From assembly GCF_002078875.1 (NCBI RefSeq), contig NC_034409.1, positions 108,618,898 through 108,682,897 on the forward strand: a DNA stretch of 64,000 bases, in the 5' to 3' direction. Below are positions 60,101 to 64,000 of this stretch, in pieces; position 1 is the stretch's first letter, and each line of letters opens with the position of its first letter. Below the pieces are notes generated by a model. It was not told where the DNA came from and made no database searches. It saw only the letters and a list, made by a program, of their open reading frames with translations. Origin of the DNA: Numida meleagris. Taxonomy: Eukaryota > Chordata > Aves > Galliformes > Numididae. The translations under genes were made by a program, and so were the position numbers.

Positions 60101-62857
60101 CAAGATATGCGTTATTTCTTTTTTTAGACTGCATCATAGTTGTCCTGTCCTAATGCTTACTTGGGAAATAAAATAGTTCTTTCTAGGTCAGAGTGGATCC
60201 ATCACAGTTTTTGCTGTTATCTCATTAATGGCACTATGAAGCTGTACTCTTGCCCTACTGTTATACCAACATCATTTAAAACTTTTGGCTTTGTCCTGAC
60301 ATCCAGCCATGCCGGTCTCTTATTACTGTCCATGGTGATAAGTTTTTGGCATTTCTAAAAATTTACCATTGTAGGTAAGGGGTAAAACCCTCTTTATTCT
60401 GATTGTGTGGATACTTATTTGTGTTGCTATGGCACACACTGTCTTTTAGTGCAAAAGAGTGATACAGCTCCCCTGGTGAATCTACAGGTTGGAGCTATAC
60501 TCTGCATAACATGAAGTAAAGCTCAGCAGCTTGGGAAGAATTACGCTGGCTTTTCAATGGTAATTCTACACTACATCTTTACAGTAACTGTGCCCACTAT
60601 GTGTGTGACCATCTTCCTGCAGACTTCTGGGTTCTTCCTTGAACGTTTGCTTATGTTACTGAAAAGTTATGCTCTGTAGTTATTAGGTGATGAGATTTAT
60701 CTGTTTCATAATCATCTTGTGCCAGATGTTTCATTTTTCTTCACTGTCAGAAGTGTCTACTATAAATAGGTGCATGGTGCTGTTCAGTTTTGGAGCTGTC
60801 TTGGTCATGGTGAAACTGTTTATAAATTAGTGTTCATTTTAAGAGCAACATCTGGTCTAAATTTTGCAGCCAGCTGTTCACACCTTAAGGAAAACGTCAT
60901 GGGTCTGAATGACTTGTGAATAATTAAATATTTGTATTCTACTAATTTTTTGCTGCCCTTGCCTAACAAGTGTGTGGTTGGGCAGTAAATGTGAAATGGC
61001 TTCTACTAGCAAATGGTCCCTGTATCTTCATTGAAATTATAAGAGCAATTGTGCTTTTGAGGGGCCTATTTTGCTTAGTGGTCTTCATTTGCACTGGGAA
61101 GAGAAAAAACAGAAGTTAAGCAAATCAAAACCCTGAATAACACATCTACAAATTATTTACAAGAGCAGATTTATTGTGTACAAACAACTATGTAAGTATC
61201 TTGTTTTAAATTCCAGGATCAGTTGAAAGTTATGATATTATGGTAAGGAAAGTTCCTCATTCAGAGGTGAGCTTTATAAGATGGGATTCAAATGCTTTGG
61301 ATGGGAGGTGATCATGTAAATATATGATGGCATTCCTGGTATTTTGTACAAAAAGGGAGATGTTTCCCAATATCCATCTGCAAGGGGAAAGATGGGGAAG
61401 TTGGTGTGTTAGATTAGCTGAAAATATACTTTAAAAAAGTAGGGTTGTGTGGAAAAACTCCAGAATGTGGTGAAATTAAATATTTTAGCCATTCTAATTA
61501 CTTTAGGAGGCAGCTAAAGAAATTGAAAGAACTGACAGTTGTTTTTTTGTGTTAGTTCCTTAGGTTAAAATATGTGAGGATTAAACTTGTAAGGAAATCT
61601 TGCAAGCTGATTAATTTCTGACCAAATTCACTGGGTTAGCAAGATGAAAACCTCCGCATGGGAAGGAGCCTCATACAGCATCAACAAGTACTTAACACTT
61701 CAAACCTATGATCTTAATTAAGCTTCTGAATGAATGTATGTATAATGAGGTGTAACATGTAAGCACACATCTCTAATGGCTCTGTCTGTAGTATGACAAA
61801 TCACTTATCAGTGTACAATTCTTTCTGAGTCAGTTGAATTAAAATGCATTTTCCAAAGCTTGAGGGCTTTTTCTTAGGTGCTTGGTAGAACACAGACTTC
61901 TCAAGAATACTATGTGTGCTTTTCATTGTGCTTACCAGTGAGCCCCAAGAATGAATACAGGTGATGTAGTACCCTGCAAATGGTAGAACAGCCATGTCAG
62001 TAACATGTCAGTAACAGCAGCATTTCTATCTCATCTCTAATGGTAGCCAATGCAGCCTCCTGGTATGAGCTCCCTGAGCCAGTGGCTACCTGTGGCACAA
62101 AATGACAGGTGGCAAAGTGCCCAATCTGATGCGTGAGGTTTCACAGTGGGTAGCTGTGCTGCTCTCAGAGCTGCTGCAGCTGAGCTCTGGCCAGCAGGGC
62201 TCTGCCCCTCTGACCAAATTCCTCAGAGAGGAAGGAGCACATGGGAGGCCTCCCTACCCGCAAGCAGCTGTGGAATGAGGATGAAATCCAATGTTTACTC
62301 TTTCTTCCGGAAACTATAGGAAATGCAGCGCTCGTGTACATTGCATAATTGTATTTGCAGTTGCAATAGAGAGAGCCCGAAGAGGATGCAGGGGGAGCAT
62401 GGTGTGAGAAGCTTTGATGTTGTGAGAGGAGCAACTGTGCTAAGGGCTGCAAAAGTATTTAACTGCTTTGTTGGAGAACTGCTGTGATCTTTGCTTAAGG
62501 GAATTTTTCTTCTGGTTTTTGAGCATCTTCAAAAAGTTGTTTGACCTTCAGTTAGTAGGTGCCAGCTAACCTGTGCTGCAATGCAGCGTCCTTAACACTT
62601 GGAAGTAGATGAGGGTGGGAGCAGGCAAGATGTGCCTTGTGACTATGGTGAGGAGCTGGAAGTCAAGTTGGTTCCCAGCCTGCTGTGATCTGCTGCCTGT
62701 TACAGCCTGTATGTGGTTGATTTATTGTTCTTTCAAGGGTGTTGCTCACCTGAAGGCCATCAGTTCTGAAGGCCATCTTCTCCACTGTTGTCACATCCAG
62801 GAGTTTAGCTTGGTTTTGTACTGCTTGGACTTTGAGAGGTTGCGATGATTAAGAATG
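57143..62857. other. Intron-like DNA
   Basis: AT-rich, stop-rich sequence on both strands. A C-rich tract lies at about 57331-57360. The 58.7-58.95 kb part looks like complex non-coding DNA. A short tandem duplication (ATGTCAGTAAC twice) lies at about 61994-62015. No exon was supported. Confidence 0.45.
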
Positions 62858-63018
62858 GTGGAATATTGTAACAGACTGCCCAGATGGTGAAGTCACTGTC
62901 CCTGAAGATGTACAAGAACTATGTAGATGTGGCACTGAGGAACATGGTTAGTGGGGATGGGTTGGTGGTTGGGCTAAGAGGTTATCTTAGTAGTCTTTTC
63001 CAACCTTAATGATTCTGT
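62858..63018 (+). mobile_element. CR1 LINE 3' end fragment
   Basis: 'AGACTGCCCAGATGGTGAAG', 'TCACTGTCCCTGAAGATGTA', 'ATGTGGCACTGAGGAACATG', 'GTTAGTGGGGATGGG' and 'TCTTTTCCAACCTTAATGAT', then TCTGT. The shared 'CCAACCTTAATGATTC' ending makes it the same subfamily type as the copy at 49728-49858, with a longer body kept. Confidence 0.92.
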
Positions 63019-64000
63019 ACCCAAGCTCTGTATTTTCGCCTAAACATCTCAAGAACACAAAAGTGCTACATTTGGTCAAACAGGTGCAGTATCAGTGGGA
63101 CTCCTAATTGTGGCACTACTCTACTTCAGTGATAACCTGACTCTCTGAAACAGCTCAGAAGCTGTTAATTGAGGAATCGACTGTTGAGCAGATCTTGCTA
63201 AGAACTTCTGTAATGCTGCAGCTGGAGCTGGGGATGGTGAAATCTCACTTCATGTTCAGAAAACCAAAGTGTTTTCTGGCAGTGGGTCTGTCTGAAATCT
63301 GTGTGGTCTTAGAAAGTGTGCGGATGTCAGGGTGATGTTCAGTTGCAGGTGCCTTGTGGGTTTTGTTTGGCCATTTTTGGTAGGCAGAATGACTAGGAGA
63401 AATGGGTCATTTCTGAGCATGGCAGGCGACATCTTGTCTTCTAGTAACTACGGTAGTCACAGCAGCAAAGCTACTGTTGCAGGTACTGAAATGTAGATGA
63501 GTATACTTACAGGGTTTCTTTGTTACAAGGAAAAAAAACTCCACCAAACTACAGTTGTCCTATGTAGAAGTTTCTTTTTTTGGAAATAATGTGTTTTAGT
63601 AGCTCTGCTGTATCTTAAAGCCTGCTCTGAAAAAGATACATGGGCCTTCCTGTAGGAAATAAGTTCAGACGGTGGCATTAAGTTTGAATAAGAAACTAAT
63701 TGCCTCTCAACTATCAAGTGCCAGGATGCATTCTTGCTCTCAGATGAAGCTGGCAGATGTGTTCTGTACCTACCGGATCTGGTAGGGAGGGAAAAAAATA
63801 CTCACCTTAAGACTGTGTTTTTTTCAGAAGCTTCTGCCCAGAGAGCCACATGTTGTTGCCAGGATGCCCCTCAACAGTGTGTGACTGCTTTGTATATTTT
63901 CAATATACCTTTGCTGCCTGCAAATTTATCCACTGGAACTTTCTGACTTCTTGGCTAAGGTTGAACATAGAATTCTGTGGCAGAGGAGCAGCATGTGGTA
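63019..64000. other. Intron-like DNA to the window end
   Basis: No repeat family, exon or CpG island recognised. A splice-acceptor-like TTTTTTTCAG occurs near 63818-63827, but no donor follows within a plausible exon length. Confidence 0.45.

Noticed and set aside
1..64000. tRNA, rRNA, known microRNA hairpins, CRISPR arrays, prokaryotic operons
   Set aside because: I looked for characteristic motifs by eye, including several common microRNA seeds, and saw none. A covariance-model scan would be needed to exclude small RNAs.

Overview
This window looks like one piece of an avian nuclear chromosome. The main evidence is repeat content. At least eight sequences read as CR1 LINE fragments, several ending in the CR1 3' tail that carries an ATTCT-type repeat, against an otherwise repeat-poor, AT-rich intronic background. 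No other interspersed repeat family was recognised. A galliform such as chicken, turkey or quail is plausible, but only 'bird' is well supported. There is no bacterial-style gene organisation, and almost every long open reading frame is a chance ORF in intron, repeat or GC-rich promoter DNA.

The simplest layout is the 5' part of one large gene on the + strand that runs off the right end. A CpG island with a TATA-like element (1-910) gives a non-coding first exon (about 300-499). A candidate 106-bp second exon lies at 1872-1977. A 61-bp exon at 35407-35467 has strong splice signals and contains an ATG opening a 14-codon reading frame that continues into an exon beyond the window. A second strong CpG-island promoter near 55.7-56.4 kb has CACGTG, an inverted CCAAT box and TATAAGAG in good spacing. 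It drives another ATG-free first exon (about 55813-55949) with a GTGAGT donor in the same direction. I read this as an alternative downstream promoter of the same gene, or else the start of the next gene. I could not recognise the encoded protein from 14 residues, so no gene symbol is given.

Region by region: 0.5-35.4 kb is intron-like DNA holding an ancient CR1 (5.56-6.60 kb), a CR1 tail (7.2 kb), a nested pair of CR1s in opposite orientation (10.44-10.98 kb), a CR1 ORF2 C-terminal fragment (30.98-31.54 kb), a candidate cassette exon (29.91 kb), long A/T tracts and a possible conserved non-coding block (33.3-33.6 kb). The 35.5-55.7 kb part holds a small isolated CpG island (38.84-39.14 kb), two CR1 fragments and possible conserved blocks near 50.5-51.6 kb and 54.2-55.3 kb. 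From 56.4 to 64 kb is intron 1 of the downstream transcript, with two CR1 tails.

The most interesting testable idea is post-transcriptional. If exon 2 is included, it adds an upstream ORF that ends seven nucleotides into the main reading frame. If it is skipped, the 5' leader contains no upstream ATG. I found no clear previously undescribed system.
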